Shown one piece after another: positions 1 to 8,146 of a DNA stretch of 64,000 nucleotides. The notes under the pieces were generated by a model. That model saw nothing but the letters and a program-made list of their open reading frames with translations, did no database searches and had not been told where the DNA came from. Position 1 is the stretch's first letter. Every line of letters begins with the position of its first letter. Both the position numbers and the translations under genes were made by a program. Source of the DNA: Nocardia sp. NBC_00403 (GTDB lineage: Bacteria; Actinomycetota; Actinomycetes; Mycobacteriales; Mycobacteriaceae); assembly GCF_036046055.1 (NCBI RefSeq), contig NZ_CP107939.1, positions 1,240,001-1,304,000 of the forward strand, read 5' to 3'.

Positions 1-31
1 TCCTCGGTGGTGAGCAGGCCGGACAAGTTGG

Positions 32-56
32 GCACCCGACCCGATGGGCCGGGTGC
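32..56 (-). terminator. possible terminator after SRPBCC gene
   Basis: A 7-bp inverted repeat (GCACCCG/CGGGTGC) encloses a further GC-rich pairing, 16 bp beyond the stop of the SRPBCC gene on the minus strand. Only a weak T-containing stretch follows, so termination is inferred from position and fold. Confidence 0.35.
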
Positions 57-71
57 AGGGCATATCGGAAC

Positions 72-530
72 TCAGCTTTGCCTGCTCGCGTGGAATTCGG
101 CGATCTGAGTGGTCAGGTTGTGCGTGGAGTGCTTGACAGCGAGCTTCACGAACGGCTCGATGGTCTTACCGAGGACGCGTCCGGCGAGACCGCCGGGGAC
201 GCGGTACTCCACGATCGCATCGACGGTGCATGTCGCCTCGCCCTTGTCGTGGAACAGAAAAGTGGATTCGATCTCGAAACCCTTGATCGACTTCACCGCG
301 ATCGCGGCGTGCTCTTCCCAGCGCACGACCTGGATGCGCGAATGCAGCGTGGCGGGTCCGAGCTTGATGACGCCGTCGAAGGTCGCGCCGACGCCCTCGA
401 CCTGGTCGGTGACCGGGGTGAATTCGTGGATCTCGGAGATGAACCGCGGCAGATTGCGGTAGTCGTTGACATAGGCGAAAGCGGTTTCGGCCGACGCCGT
501 GCAGTCCTCGACGATTTTCACTTCGGTCAT
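72..530 (-). CDS. SRPBCC family protein (polyketide cyclase/START-like fold)
   Basis: A 152-residue protein with the layout of the SRPBCC helix-grip fold: an N-terminal strand (MTEVKIVEDCTASAETAFAY), then 'DYRNLPRFISEIHEF', alternating hydrophobic strands, and a long amphipathic C-terminal helix (about residues 120-148). Members bind hydrophobic ligands in a central cavity; no catalytic residues identify a substrate here. It lies 37 bp downstream of copD on the same strand, so it may be read with the copper genes, but nothing in the sequence links it to copper. The ATG start gives the usual length for a single-domain member. The fold call is good; the function is unknown. Confidence 0.8.
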   Translation of the reverse strand: MTEVKIVEDCTASAETAFAYVNDYRNLPRFISEIHEFTPVTDQVEGVGATFDGVIKLGPATLHSRIQVVRWEEHAAIAVKSIKGFEIESTFLFHDKGEATCTVDAIVEYRVPGGLAGRVLGKTIEPFVKLAVKHSTHNLTTQIAEFHASRQS

Positions 531-567
531 GAAGTCACTGTAACTGCGGCGTGCTGGGCCTACCTGG

Positions 568-1500
568 TCACGCTGTCACGGCCAGTGTCGCGGCCAGCCC
601 GAACGCCAGCGCCATCACGCCGACCTCGAGCACGGCCCTGCGCAATGACGCCTCAGCGGTCATCCGATGGTCCGCAGCGCGCCGCACCCAGCTGCGCCGC
701 CACCACCAGCCGAGCGCGAGCAAGCCAACCAGCACAAGGGTTTTCGCGAGCAGGATGCGGCCGTAGCCGGTCGTCACGAACGGTGCAGGCCCGCCGATCC
801 GCACCAGCCCGTTGACGACCCCGGTGGTCGCCACCGTCGCGATCAACGGCAACGCCACTGCCGAATACCTCGGTATCGTGACCGCCCATTCGCCACGGGT
901 GCGCACTACCAGCGCGAGCGCGACCAGCATCCCGAACCAGGCCGCCGCGGCCAGCGCGTGCACCGCGCCGAGCACCGAACCGAACGGCTGCTGCGACATG
1001 TGCCCGGTGATCGGCCGCAGCGCCAGCGTCACGGCCGCGAATACGAGCACGAGATCGGTCGATGCGGCGTCGGGTCGGCGGAAGGCCAGCGCGCAGTAGC
1101 AGGCGATCGCGAGGGTGCCCACCAGGATCGCGATGCCGACCTGTCCGCCGCTGATCTCGACAAGGAAGGTACCGAACTGTCCGCCGCCCAGGCGTGTCAC
1201 CGGAACCCCGACGATGTCGGCGGCCTCGAAGGCGAGCACCGCGAGCTCGGCCGCGCACCAGATGCCTGCCAGCACGGCGAGCAGCCGCCACGGCGGCTGC
1301 GCTCGCGGATGCACCCGGGGGAGCGCGGCAAGCCCCAGCACGGTCGCACCCGTGCCGTCCGCGATCACCCGGACGCCGCCCTCGGTCGGTATCGGCGCCG
1401 GGATGTCCAGCGCCCAGGCGAGCAACACCCCGAGCAGGCCGGCCGGGACGGCCAGCAGCAGCATCCGCGCGTCCCGGCCGCCGGCCGTCACACCGCTCAC
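568..1500 (-). CDS. copD: CopD-like copper resistance membrane protein
   Basis: A 310-residue polytopic membrane protein with about eight hydrophobic segments and a typical CopD ending. CopD proteins work with periplasmic CopC in copper uptake or tolerance. A longer reading frame exists, but the GTG at 1500 is preferred: its GTG overlaps the copC stop as GTGA, the translational coupling also seen at the copC/ycnI junction. It is the last of the copper genes, with an SRPBCC gene 37 bp further on. It lacks the large extra domains of some actinobacterial CopD proteins. The direction of copper movement cannot be told from sequence. Confidence 0.85.
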   Translation of the reverse strand: MSGVTAGGRDARMLLLAVPAGLLGVLLAWALDIPAPIPTEGGVRVIADGTGATVLGLAALPRVHPRAQPPWRLLAVLAGIWCAAELAVLAFEAADIVGVPVTRLGGGQFGTFLVEISGGQVGIAILVGTLAIACYCALAFRRPDAASTDLVLVFAAVTLALRPITGHMSQQPFGSVLGAVHALAAAAWFGMLVALALVVRTRGEWAVTIPRYSAVALPLIATVATTGVVNGLVRIGGPAPFVTTGYGRILLAKTLVLVGLLALGWWWRRSWVRRAADHRMTAEASLRRAVLEVGVMALAFGLAATLAVTA

Positions 1501-2042
1501 GGTTGTTTCCGGCTCCTGCCGCCGAACAGCGCGAACGCCAGGCCGCCGCCGAACAGCAGGACCGCGCCGACGATGAACACCCACAACGGAATACCGTTCG
1601 AGCCGCCGTCGTCGGCCGCGCCGCTTTTGGCGCCCGGCTTCGGCCCGGGGACGCCGTTGCCTGCCTTACCGAGGGTGAACTTCCTGGTTCCGCTCACCGG
1701 ATGGCCGTCGGCGGAAGTCACCCGGTAGGCGATGGTGTACTCGCCGACCGGGCCGAGCTCACCCACCTCGACGCTGACCGACTTGCCCGCGACGGTCGGT
1801 GTCCCCTTCGACCACAGGTTGCCGTCCGGGCCGACGACGGTCAGCGACGGGAAGCTGGTCTGCAGATCCTCGTTGAAGGTGACGCTGACCCGTGCCGGGC
1901 TCGCGTCGATAGTCGAACCGTCTTCCGGCGAACTGTCGGTGGCCGCCGAGTGCGCGGCGGCGGTGCCTGCGGCGGCCAGCCCGACGCCGAGCAGCAGCAG
2001 ACCCGCGAAGAGTGCGGTGAGCAGGCGGCGCGCCGTGGTCAT
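1497..2042 (-). CDS. copC: CopC-domain copper-binding protein, membrane anchored
   Basis: A 181-residue protein with a signal peptide (about residues 1-31) ending in an Ala-rich cleavage region followed at once by His (AAAHSAATDSSPEDGS), the N-terminal histidine that ligates Cu(II) in CopC proteins. The beta-barrel domain includes 'VTFNEDLQ' and 'YRVTSADGHPVSG', where the DGHP motif supplies another conserved ligand. A Gly/Pro-rich linker and a C-terminal membrane helix plus a basic tail follow, as in Gram-positive YcnJ/CopC forms. The ATG at 2042 overlaps the stop of the upstream ycnI gene as ATGA, which fixes the start; the longer in-frame extension is not used. Confidence 0.9.
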   Translation of the reverse strand: MTTARRLLTALFAGLLLLGVGLAAAGTAAAHSAATDSSPEDGSTIDASPARVSVTFNEDLQTSFPSLTVVGPDGNLWSKGTPTVAGKSVSVEVGELGPVGEYTIAYRVTSADGHPVSGTRKFTLGKAGNGVPGPKPGAKSGAADDGGSNGIPLWVFIVGAVLLFGGGLAFALFGGRSRKQP

Positions 2043-2698
2043 GAGCGTCGTCCGCGGATCACGTTGCCGAGGCCGAGTGCGACACCGAGCAGACCGAGCG
2101 CGAGGCCGATGCCACCGAGCCACCTGGCAGTGCTGTCATCGGCGTCGTCGGATTCCTGGTCCGCGGCTTCGGCGGTCGACCCGTGCTCGTCTTCGCCGGC
2201 CTTCGCGGCCGCGAGGGTGATGCTCGGGGCCGGATGCTCCGGCTCCGTGCCGTCGCTGCCCATCGGCTGATCCCAGTTGACGACCTTGCCATTGCTGTAG
2301 GTCTGCTTGGCCGGGAAGCTCAGCATTGCCTGTGCGGGCAGTGGGCCGATCGAGAGGGCGAATCGCTGGAACTGGCCGGGCCCGACGCCGGGTGTGCCCG
2401 GGTCGGCGGTCCAGGTGACGGCGGTGATCTCCGACTTCTCGTTGCGCTCGATCTTGGAGCTCCAGCCGGGCATGGGCTCGGTGCGCGCGCTCTTGGGGGC
2501 GGGCAGGGTCACGGTGAGTGCGGTGGTGCTCGCGGTCTCCGATTCGGTCGGCACCTTGAAGGTGACCACCGAATATCCGCCCTGTTGGGCGCCGGGTGCG
2601 TCGGCGGTGACGTGCGCTGCCGCGGTGCCGCCGGTGGCTATGACCAGGCCCGCGGCGACCGCGGTCGTGCAGGACGCACGCAAAAGGGAACTACGCAT
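2039..2698 (-). CDS. ycnI: YcnI family (DUF1775) copper-binding protein
   Basis: A 219-residue exported protein: signal peptide to about residue 29, then mature 'HVTADAPGAQQGGYSVVTFKVP', where the N-terminal His is the copper ligand of YcnI/DUF1775 domains. The domain keeps the Trp and Glu-rich strands of the family (about residues 30-165). An acidic linker and a C-terminal transmembrane helix followed by RGRRS anchor it. The start is the ATG at 2698, with GGAGAG about 12 nt upstream; the frame runs further upstream but without a signal sequence. It is translationally coupled to copC, and the YcnI-CopC-CopD set is a standard actinobacterial copper module. Confidence 0.9.
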   Translation of the reverse strand: MRSSLLRASCTTAVAAGLVIATGGTAAAHVTADAPGAQQGGYSVVTFKVPTESETASTTALTVTLPAPKSARTEPMPGWSSKIERNEKSEITAVTWTADPGTPGVGPGQFQRFALSIGPLPAQAMLSFPAKQTYSNGKVVNWDQPMGSDGTEPEHPAPSITLAAAKAGEDEHGSTAEAADQESDDADDSTARWLGGIGLALGLLGVALGLGNVIRGRRS

Positions 2699-2741
2699 GG
2701 GATGAAAGGCTTTCTCTCCGAAGGAAAATGGTGCGAGCGGG

Positions 2742-3287
2742 TCAGGCGGGCACCGGTGGCGCGCGCGGACCGATCGCGCCGTTTGGATGAAAGCGGTAGT
2801 GCCGCAGGCCGGGATCGGGCCAGCGGGCCTGGTCGGTGCTCCGGGCGCGGCGCGGCGCGGTAAGCACCGTCCGGAGCGCGCCGGACGCCATCGCATAGAG
2901 CCGCTCGGCCGACACGATCAGCGCCGCACAGCCGAGCGTCGCGACGACATGCGCGGCGAGCATCCAGCCGGTGGGCAGCGCGGCCGTGGGCAGCTGGATG
3001 GATGTGCCGACGCCGGAATCGTGACCGTGGCCGAGCAATCCGGACAGCACCAAGTGGCCTGCCAGTTGTCCGCCCGCGAGCACACCGAGCAACCCGATGG
3101 GTCGGCGCGCGATCGGCGACCTAGTTGTGGCGCATCCGACCGAGGCGGCGATGAGCAGCATCAGCGCCGCCTGCGCCGAATCCGGATAGCCGCCACCGGC
3201 CGGACCGTGTGCGGCTATCGCGAGCGCACCGAGCACGAGGCCGACCAGGCAGCCGCGCAGGCTGCCGGTGATCGGACCGGTGCGCAT
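2742..3287 (-). CDS. four-helix membrane protein of the copper locus
   Basis: A 181-residue protein with about four hydrophobic segments (residues 9-28, 37-55, 62-85, 108-125), a 'GHGHDSG' His/Asp loop that could bind metal, and a basic C-terminal tail of about 50 residues. Similar small membrane proteins often accompany ycnI/copC/copD in actinobacteria, and it sits 43 bp upstream of ycnI on the same strand, so a role in copper handling is inferred from context only. It is 13 bp downstream of the DUF6474 gene. No catalytic motif is visible. Confidence 0.65.
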   Translation of the reverse strand: MRTGPITGSLRGCLVGLVLGALAIAAHGPAGGGYPDSAQAALMLLIAASVGCATTRSPIARRPIGLLGVLAGGQLAGHLVLSGLLGHGHDSGVGTSIQLPTAALPTGWMLAAHVVATLGCAALIVSAERLYAMASGALRTVLTAPRRARSTDQARWPDPGLRHYRFHPNGAIGPRAPPVPA

Positions 3288-3300
3288 CGCGGGTGGGAGG

Positions 3301-3933
3301 TCAGCCCACGCCGAGGCGCGCCAAGACGTCCGCCTCGATCCCGGACAACTCGGTGGAGATCGACGTGTGCACAGCGCGGCGGCGCGGCGCGGGCATTTGC
3401 TCCGCGGTCCGCACGGCGGCGGTCAGATTGTCGAGCCGATCCTGCGTGGCCTTGACGAAGGTCTTGCCGTCGCCGTTCTTGCTGTCGCCGATCGTGCCAA
3501 GTGCGCCTTCGGCATTGGCGATACGGGCCTGGAGCTTGGCGCCGTGACCGCTGAAGTCGCCCAGCTGTTCGATGCCGATGCCGAGTTGGTGGGCGCGACG
3601 GTTATCGATCTGACCGCGAATCAATGTCGCGGCGCGATAGGCCAGCGGCGCGAGGACGGGGATCAGCACGCGGGCCACCCCGAGGTATTTGCGAACCTGG
3701 CCGGCGCTGAACGGATCCCGCTCGGCCTTCGCGGCCAGCTTCAGTGCGGCCTTCTCTTCGGCCTGCAGTGCGGAGATCTGTGCTTTGGCGACCTTGCGCT
3801 GGGTGCGGGCCTCGGCGCGACGGGCTTTGCGATCGTTCTTCGCGCCGAGTTTGGCCTCCAAGCCGGCCTTGTGCTTGAGGGCTTTCGCCTCGGCCTTGCG
3901 GCTCGGGCGCCGCTTGCGCTTCGTGAACAACCC
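3301..3933 (-). CDS. DUF6474 family protein
   Basis: A 210-residue, strongly basic N-terminal half (MGLFTKRKRRPSRKAEAKA..., rich in Lys/Arg/Ala to about residue 85, helical and possibly coiled coil) followed by a short hydrophobic stretch near residue 95 and a mixed C-terminal half. This fits the uncharacterised actinobacterial family DUF6474. The ATG at 3933 is chosen because GGAGGG lies 8 nt upstream; two upstream in-frame starts lack such a site. It precedes the copper genes by 13 bp and may share their transcript, although its function is unknown. Confidence 0.7.
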   Translation of the reverse strand, partial: GLFTKRKRRPSRKAEAKALKHKAGLEAKLGAKNDRKARRAEARTQRKVAKAQISALQAEEKAALKLAAKAERDPFSAGQVRKYLGVARVLIPVLAPLAYRAATLIRGQIDNRRAHQLGIGIEQLGDFSGHGAKLQARIANAEGALGTIGDSKNGDGKTFVKATQDRLDNLTAAVRTAEQMPAPRRRAVHTSISTELSGIEADVLARLGVG

Positions 3934-4033
3934 CATCGAAGGCCCTCCGTCATGCTGGTTTGCCATGGCAGTACGACGTCGGGGAACGCCCGTCCGCCCC
4001 ATGTCACGTTTGTCGCTACCCTAGCTTGTGTCC

Positions 4034-4150
4034 GATGTGCCGCGCCTGCGGCACGGCGTGTTCCCGGCCCCCTCGGTCTGGCTTCCGAGCGGCCGAGACG
4101 CGGGCCTGCGGCGCTTGCGCGAGTGTCGGACATTCGCCCGCCCCGGGGCA
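4034..4150 (+). repeat. diverged copy (D) of the palindromic intergenic repeat
   Basis: The segment aligns with the start of repeat copy B at 20.1 kb: the same order of CTGCGGC, GTGTTC-CGGCCCCCT-GG, GGCTTCCGAGCGGCCGAGAC and CTGCGGCGC-TGCGC blocks. The second arm of the long hairpin is decayed here. The repeat lies within an open frame that could extend the nuclease gene upstream, which argues that this part is not coding. Confidence 0.6.
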
Positions 4151-4324
4151 CCTCCCGGCCTTGCCCACTCGGCAACAAGAGGATCGCGAACGGACGCTCA
4201 CAAGATTCGCACCGTTGTGGTCGAGATGTGGGCCGAGCTCATTCGCCACGGTGCCGGTGAGGACTCTGTGCAGGTCGGTCATGCGGTTCGCGGAGTTGTC
4301 GGGGGTAGGGACCATACTGCATAC

Positions 4325-6058
4325 GTGTATTCGGGCATCGGCGATCGCAACGGTCGCAATCACGAGGGCGGCCATCGTGACGGCACAGCCGACGATCGGC
4401 CGCGCGATGCCACGGCGGCTTTCGTCGATGCCAGGGCGCTGATCGGGTGTCGGCATCGGCTGCATCTCAACGCGGCTCATCCGGAGATGCTGACCGGTGT
4501 GAGCGAGGATGCCGGGGTTCAGCAGCGGCGCGAGGCCGCCTCGGCGCACCGGACGCAGGTGCGAGAAGCGCTGATCGCGGCAGCTCCGGACAGTTGGCTG
4601 GTGATCGACCCGACGCTGCGCGCGGGAGCGCGATCCGAGGCGACGCTGCGTGCGTGTGCCGCAGGGACGCACCATATTTGGGGCGGATTGTTGCCGCAGG
4701 AGCCCGACACCGGCCGACGCGGCGGCTCGGAGATCCTGCTGCGCGACCTGGACCGCGGCGGCTACATCCCGGTGATTGTGGTCAACCACAAGGTGACCGA
4801 CCCGCGTCAGCCCGAGCCCGCCGACTTCCATCCGACCACCTCGGATCTGTATCACTGGGATCCGCAACCGGATCCGCATCGCAAACTGCGTCAGCAGCCG
4901 CGCGATCAGCAGCGTCTCGCGCACCTCTATCGGATGCTCCAGCGCCACGGACTGGCCAGCCCGGCCCTGGTCGGCGGCGTGATCGGGTATCACTTCGACC
5001 GCATCCTCGTGCACGATCTCGGCCCGCTGCTCGCCGATTACGACCGGCGCTACGCCGACCGGATCGCGGTGGTCCGCGGCGAATCGCCGACGGTGCCCTC
5101 GAAGGTGCCCGAGTGCAGGCAGTGCCCGTGGTGGAGCCGGGGTGCCGCCGGCGAGGGCAGCGCCGAGGGCGTCAGCTGTGAGGGCTGGTTGACCGACCAT
5201 CGGGACGTGAGCCTGGTGGCGCCGGGTTCGCGCGCGGAGGTGCTGCGCGGGCACGGCGTGCAGACCATCGACGATCTGGCCGCCTGGGTCGGCGACGATC
5301 CGGAGGACTGGCAGCACGGACCGTTCGACGAAGCCGTGGTGACCGCACGAGCGTGGCTCGCCGGCGCGCCGCTGGTCCGCAAGGTCGACAAGGTGTGGGT
5401 GCGCCGAGCCGATGTCGAGGTGGATGTAGACCTGGAGAGCTTCCAGGAATACGGCGCCTACCTGTGGGGCACGCTGCTCGACGGGCAGTATCGGCCGTTC
5501 GTCACCTGGGATCCGCTGCCGACCGAGGACGAGGGCCGCTCCTTCGGCGAGTTCTGGACCTGGCTGATGACGGTGCGCGCCGAGGCCGCCACGGCGGGGA
5601 AAACCTTTGCTGCCTACTGCTATTCGCGCACCGCCGAAGACAAGTGGCTCTACGAGTCGGCGCGCCGGTTCGCAGGGCGACCCGGGGTGCCGACGGTCGA
5701 CCAGGTGCGCTCGTTCGTCGACGGGCCACAGTGGGTGGACATGTTCCAGGCCGTCTCCGACCAGTTCATCTGCCCGAACGGCAAGGGTCTGAAGAAGATC
5801 GCACCGGTCGCGGGTTTCGCATGGCGCGATCCCGAGGCGGGTGGCGAGGCGTCGATGAGCTGGTATCGGCGCGCCGTCGGCTACGACAGCGAACCCGACC
5901 TCGGTCAGCGCACCCGGCTGCTGGAATACAACGAGGACGATGTGCGGGCCACCATGGTGCTGCGCGAGTGGATGCACCCGCGCGAACCCGGTCCGCACAG
6001 CGCAGACCTCGAGGTTCCTGCGCTCGCCGATTTCGGGCGTCGTAGTATCGCGACGTGA
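4325..6058 (+). CDS. TM0106 family RecB-like putative nuclease with RNase H-like C-terminal domain
   Basis: A 577-residue protein. The N-terminal RecB-like part carries a Cys cluster (CRQC near residue 262 and a further Cys near 283) of the kind that holds an Fe-S cluster in RecB/AddB-type nucleases. The C-terminal part has the RNase H-like 3'-5' exonuclease signature: VDVDLES (Asp-x-Glu, near 366) and YNEDDVRATMVL (near 534). The family pairs with helicases in other bacteria and is predicted to act on DNA or RNA, but its substrate is unknown. The GTG at 4325 is chosen because CATACT lies 6 nt upstream, and the frame further upstream runs over an intergenic repeat; the ATG at 4226 is an alternative. 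Its stop overlaps htpG as GTGA. Confidence 0.75.
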   Translation: MYSGIGDRNGRNHEGGHRDGTADDRPRDATAAFVDARALIGCRHRLHLNAAHPEMLTGVSEDAGVQQRREAASAHRTQVREALIAAAPDSWLVIDPTLRAGARSEATLRACAAGTHHIWGGLLPQEPDTGRRGGSEILLRDLDRGGYIPVIVVNHKVTDPRQPEPADFHPTTSDLYHWDPQPDPHRKLRQQPRDQQRLAHLYRMLQRHGLASPALVGGVIGYHFDRILVHDLGPLLADYDRRYADRIAVVRGESPTVPSKVPECRQCPWWSRGAAGEGSAEGVSCEGWLTDHRDVSLVAPGSRAEVLRGHGVQTIDDLAAWVGDDPEDWQHGPFDEAVVTARAWLAGAPLVRKVDKVWVRRADVEVDVDLESFQEYGAYLWGTLLDGQYRPFVTWDPLPTEDEGRSFGEFWTWLMTVRAEAATAGKTFAAYCYSRTAEDKWLYESARRFAGRPGVPTVDQVRSFVDGPQWVDMFQAVSDQFICPNGKGLKKIAPVAGFAWRDPEAGGEASMSWYRRAVGYDSEPDLGQRTRLLEYNEDDVRATMVLREWMHPREPGPHSADLEVPALADFGRRSIAT

Positions 6059-8022
6059 CTGAGCACGTCGAAGAACTCGAGTTCCAGGCCGAAACCCATC
6101 AGCTGCTCGAGCTGATGATCCACTCGGTCTATTCGAACAAGGACACGTTCCTACGGGAGCTGATCTCCAACGCTTCCGATGCCCTGGACAAGCTGCGGCT
6201 GGAGTCCTACCGGGACAAGGATCTGCACGTCGACACCTCCGATCTGCACATCGAGCTGGAGGTCGACACAGACGCGCGGATCCTGACCGTGCGGGACAAC
6301 GGCATCGGCATGTCGCGCGCCGAGGTTGTCGATCTGATCGGCACGTTGGCCAAGTCGGGCACCGCGGAGTTGCGCAAGAAGCTGAACGAGGCCAAGAGCG
6401 CCGCGGCCGCCACCGGCGACCCGGCAGAGCTCATCGGCCAGTTCGGTATCGGTTTCTACTCGACCTTCATGGTCGCCGACAAGGTCACGCTGACCACTCG
6501 CAAGGCAGGCGAGACCGAGGGCACCCGCTGGGAGTCCACCGGCCAGTCCACCTACACGATCGAGACGCTGGACGAGGCGCCGCAGGGTACCGCGGTCACG
6601 CTGCACCTCAAGCCCGCCGACGAGGACGACCACCTCTTCGACTACACCCAGGAGTGGAAGCTCCGCGAGATCGTCAAGAAGTACTCCGACTTCATTGCCT
6701 GGCCGATCCGCATGCAGGTCGAGCGGACCGTCACCGAGGGCGAGGGTGAGGACAAGACCGAGAAGACCATCGTCGAGGACCAGACCCTCAACTCCATGAA
6801 GGCGCTGTGGACCCGCCCGAAGAGCGAGGTCAGCGACGAGGAGTACAAGGAGTTCTACAAGCACGTCAGCCACGGTTGGGACGATCCGCTCGAGATCATC
6901 CCGATGAAGGCCGAGGGCACGTTCGAATACCAAGCGCTGCTGTTCGTTCCGTCGCACGCACCGTTCGACCTGTTCACCCGCGAGCACAAGCGCGGCGTGC
7001 AGCTCTACGTGAAGCGGGTGTTCATCATGGACAACTGCGAAGAGCTGATGCCGGAGTACCTGCGCTTCGTCAAGGGTGTGGTAGACGCCCAGGACCTTTC
7101 GCTCAACGTTTCTCGCGAGATCCTGCAGCAGGACCGGCAGATCCAGATGATCCGCAAGCGCCTGGTGAAGAAGATCCTTTCGACCGTCAAGGACTTGCAG
7201 GGAGCCGAAGACCAGGCGAAGTACCAGACCTTCTGGAAGGAGTTCGGCCGTGTCCTCAAGGAGGGCCTGCTCTCGGACTTCGACAACCGCGAGACCCTGC
7301 TGCGGGTGTCGTCGTTCGCCTCGACGAACTCCGACGCCGAGCTCACCACGCTGGCGCAGTACGTCGAGCGGATGCAGGACGGCCAGGACGCGATCTACTA
7401 CATGACCGGCGAGAGCCGTCAGCAGGTCGAGAGCTCTCCGCACATGGAGGCTTTCAAGGCCAAGGGCCGTGAGGTGCTGATCCTCACCGACCCGGTCGAC
7501 GAGATGTGGGTCGGTTCGGTGACCGACTTCGACGGCAAGCCGTTCATGTCGGTCGCCAAGGGCGAGGTCGATCTGGAGTCCGAGGAGGAGAAGAAAGCCT
7601 CCGAGGCGCTGCGCGAACAGCAGGACAAGGACTTCGCCGAGGTACTCACCTGGCTCGGCAAGGCCCTCGACGACAGCGTCAAGGAGGTGCGCCTGACCAG
7701 CAGGCTCACCACCTCTCCTGCCTGTCTGGTCGGCGATGTCTTCGACTTCACCCCGATGCTGGAGCGGATGTATCGCGCCTCCGGCCAACTGGTCCCGGAA
7801 ACCAAGCGGATTCTCGAGCTCAACCCGGCACATCCGCTGGTCACCGGTCTGCGCGACGCCTACGACACCCGCAAAGAGGACGCCGACGCGGGCAAGGTTC
7901 CCGAGCTCACCGAAACCGCCGAACTGCTCTATGGCACAGCGGTTCTGGCCGAGGGCGGCGAGCTGAAGGACCCGGCCCGGTTCGCGCACATCCTCACCGA
8001 TCGGCTCACCCGCACGCTCTGA
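6055..8022 (+). CDS. htpG: molecular chaperone HtpG (bacterial Hsp90)
   Basis: A 655-residue full-length Hsp90. The N-terminal GHKL ATPase domain shows ELISNASDALDKLR (Glu and Asn for ATP/Mg), DNGIGM and GQFGIGFYS. The middle domain carries the catalytic Arg region (LNVSREILQQ), and the C-terminal dimerisation domain ends without a eukaryotic MEEVD tail, as expected. It refolds client proteins in the cytosol in an ATP cycle. It starts with GTG at 6055, overlapping the nuclease gene by 4 bp, so the two are translationally coupled. An IS481 element lies 12 bp past its stop and probably separates it from its own terminator near 9275. Confidence 0.97.
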   Translation: MTEHVEELEFQAETHQLLELMIHSVYSNKDTFLRELISNASDALDKLRLESYRDKDLHVDTSDLHIELEVDTDARILTVRDNGIGMSRAEVVDLIGTLAKSGTAELRKKLNEAKSAAAATGDPAELIGQFGIGFYSTFMVADKVTLTTRKAGETEGTRWESTGQSTYTIETLDEAPQGTAVTLHLKPADEDDHLFDYTQEWKLREIVKKYSDFIAWPIRMQVERTVTEGEGEDKTEKTIVEDQTLNSMKALWTRPKSEVSDEEYKEFYKHVSHGWDDPLEIIPMKAEGTFEYQALLFVPSHAPFDLFTREHKRGVQLYVKRVFIMDNCEELMPEYLRFVKGVVDAQDLSLNVSREILQQDRQIQMIRKRLVKKILSTVKDLQGAEDQAKYQTFWKEFGRVLKEGLLSDFDNRETLLRVSSFASTNSDAELTTLAQYVERMQDGQDAIYYMTGESRQQVESSPHMEAFKAKGREVLILTDPVDEMWVGSVTDFDGKPFMSVAKGEVDLESEEEKKASEALREQQDKDFAEVLTWLGKALDDSVKEVRLTSRLTTSPACLVGDVFDFTPMLERMYRASGQLVPETKRILELNPAHPLVTGLRDAYDTRKEDADAGKVPELTETAELLYGTAVLAEGGELKDPARFAHILTDRLTRTL

Positions 8023-8085
8023 GCTCGCTGTCCCGCTAGTTGTACTGACCATGGACGTTGGTGACGGCGTGGCGAGCTGACATGG

Positions 8086-8146
8086 CGAAGACCTCCGAGT
8101 GAAGTGCGAGCTGTCTAGGAACGCATTCACCTGTCGGAGGTCTTCG
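8086..8146 (+). promoter_or_regulatory. hairpin masking the transposase ribosome-binding site
   Basis: A perfect 13-bp inverted repeat (8086-8098 and 8134-8146) with a 35-nt loop. The second arm contains the Shine-Dalgarno GGAGG (8136-8140) and the first base of the GTG start. In a transcript running in from htpG the site would be paired and closed, whereas a promoter inside the element downstream of the first arm would leave it free. Such protection against read-through is known in other IS families; here it is inferred. Confidence 0.7.

Noticed and set aside
4028..4324. N-terminal extension of the nuclease gene to 4028
   Set aside because: The DNA there is a copy of the intergenic palindromic repeat and the encoded residues are Arg/Pro-rich without family similarity; a start at 4325 has a -10-like hexamer.
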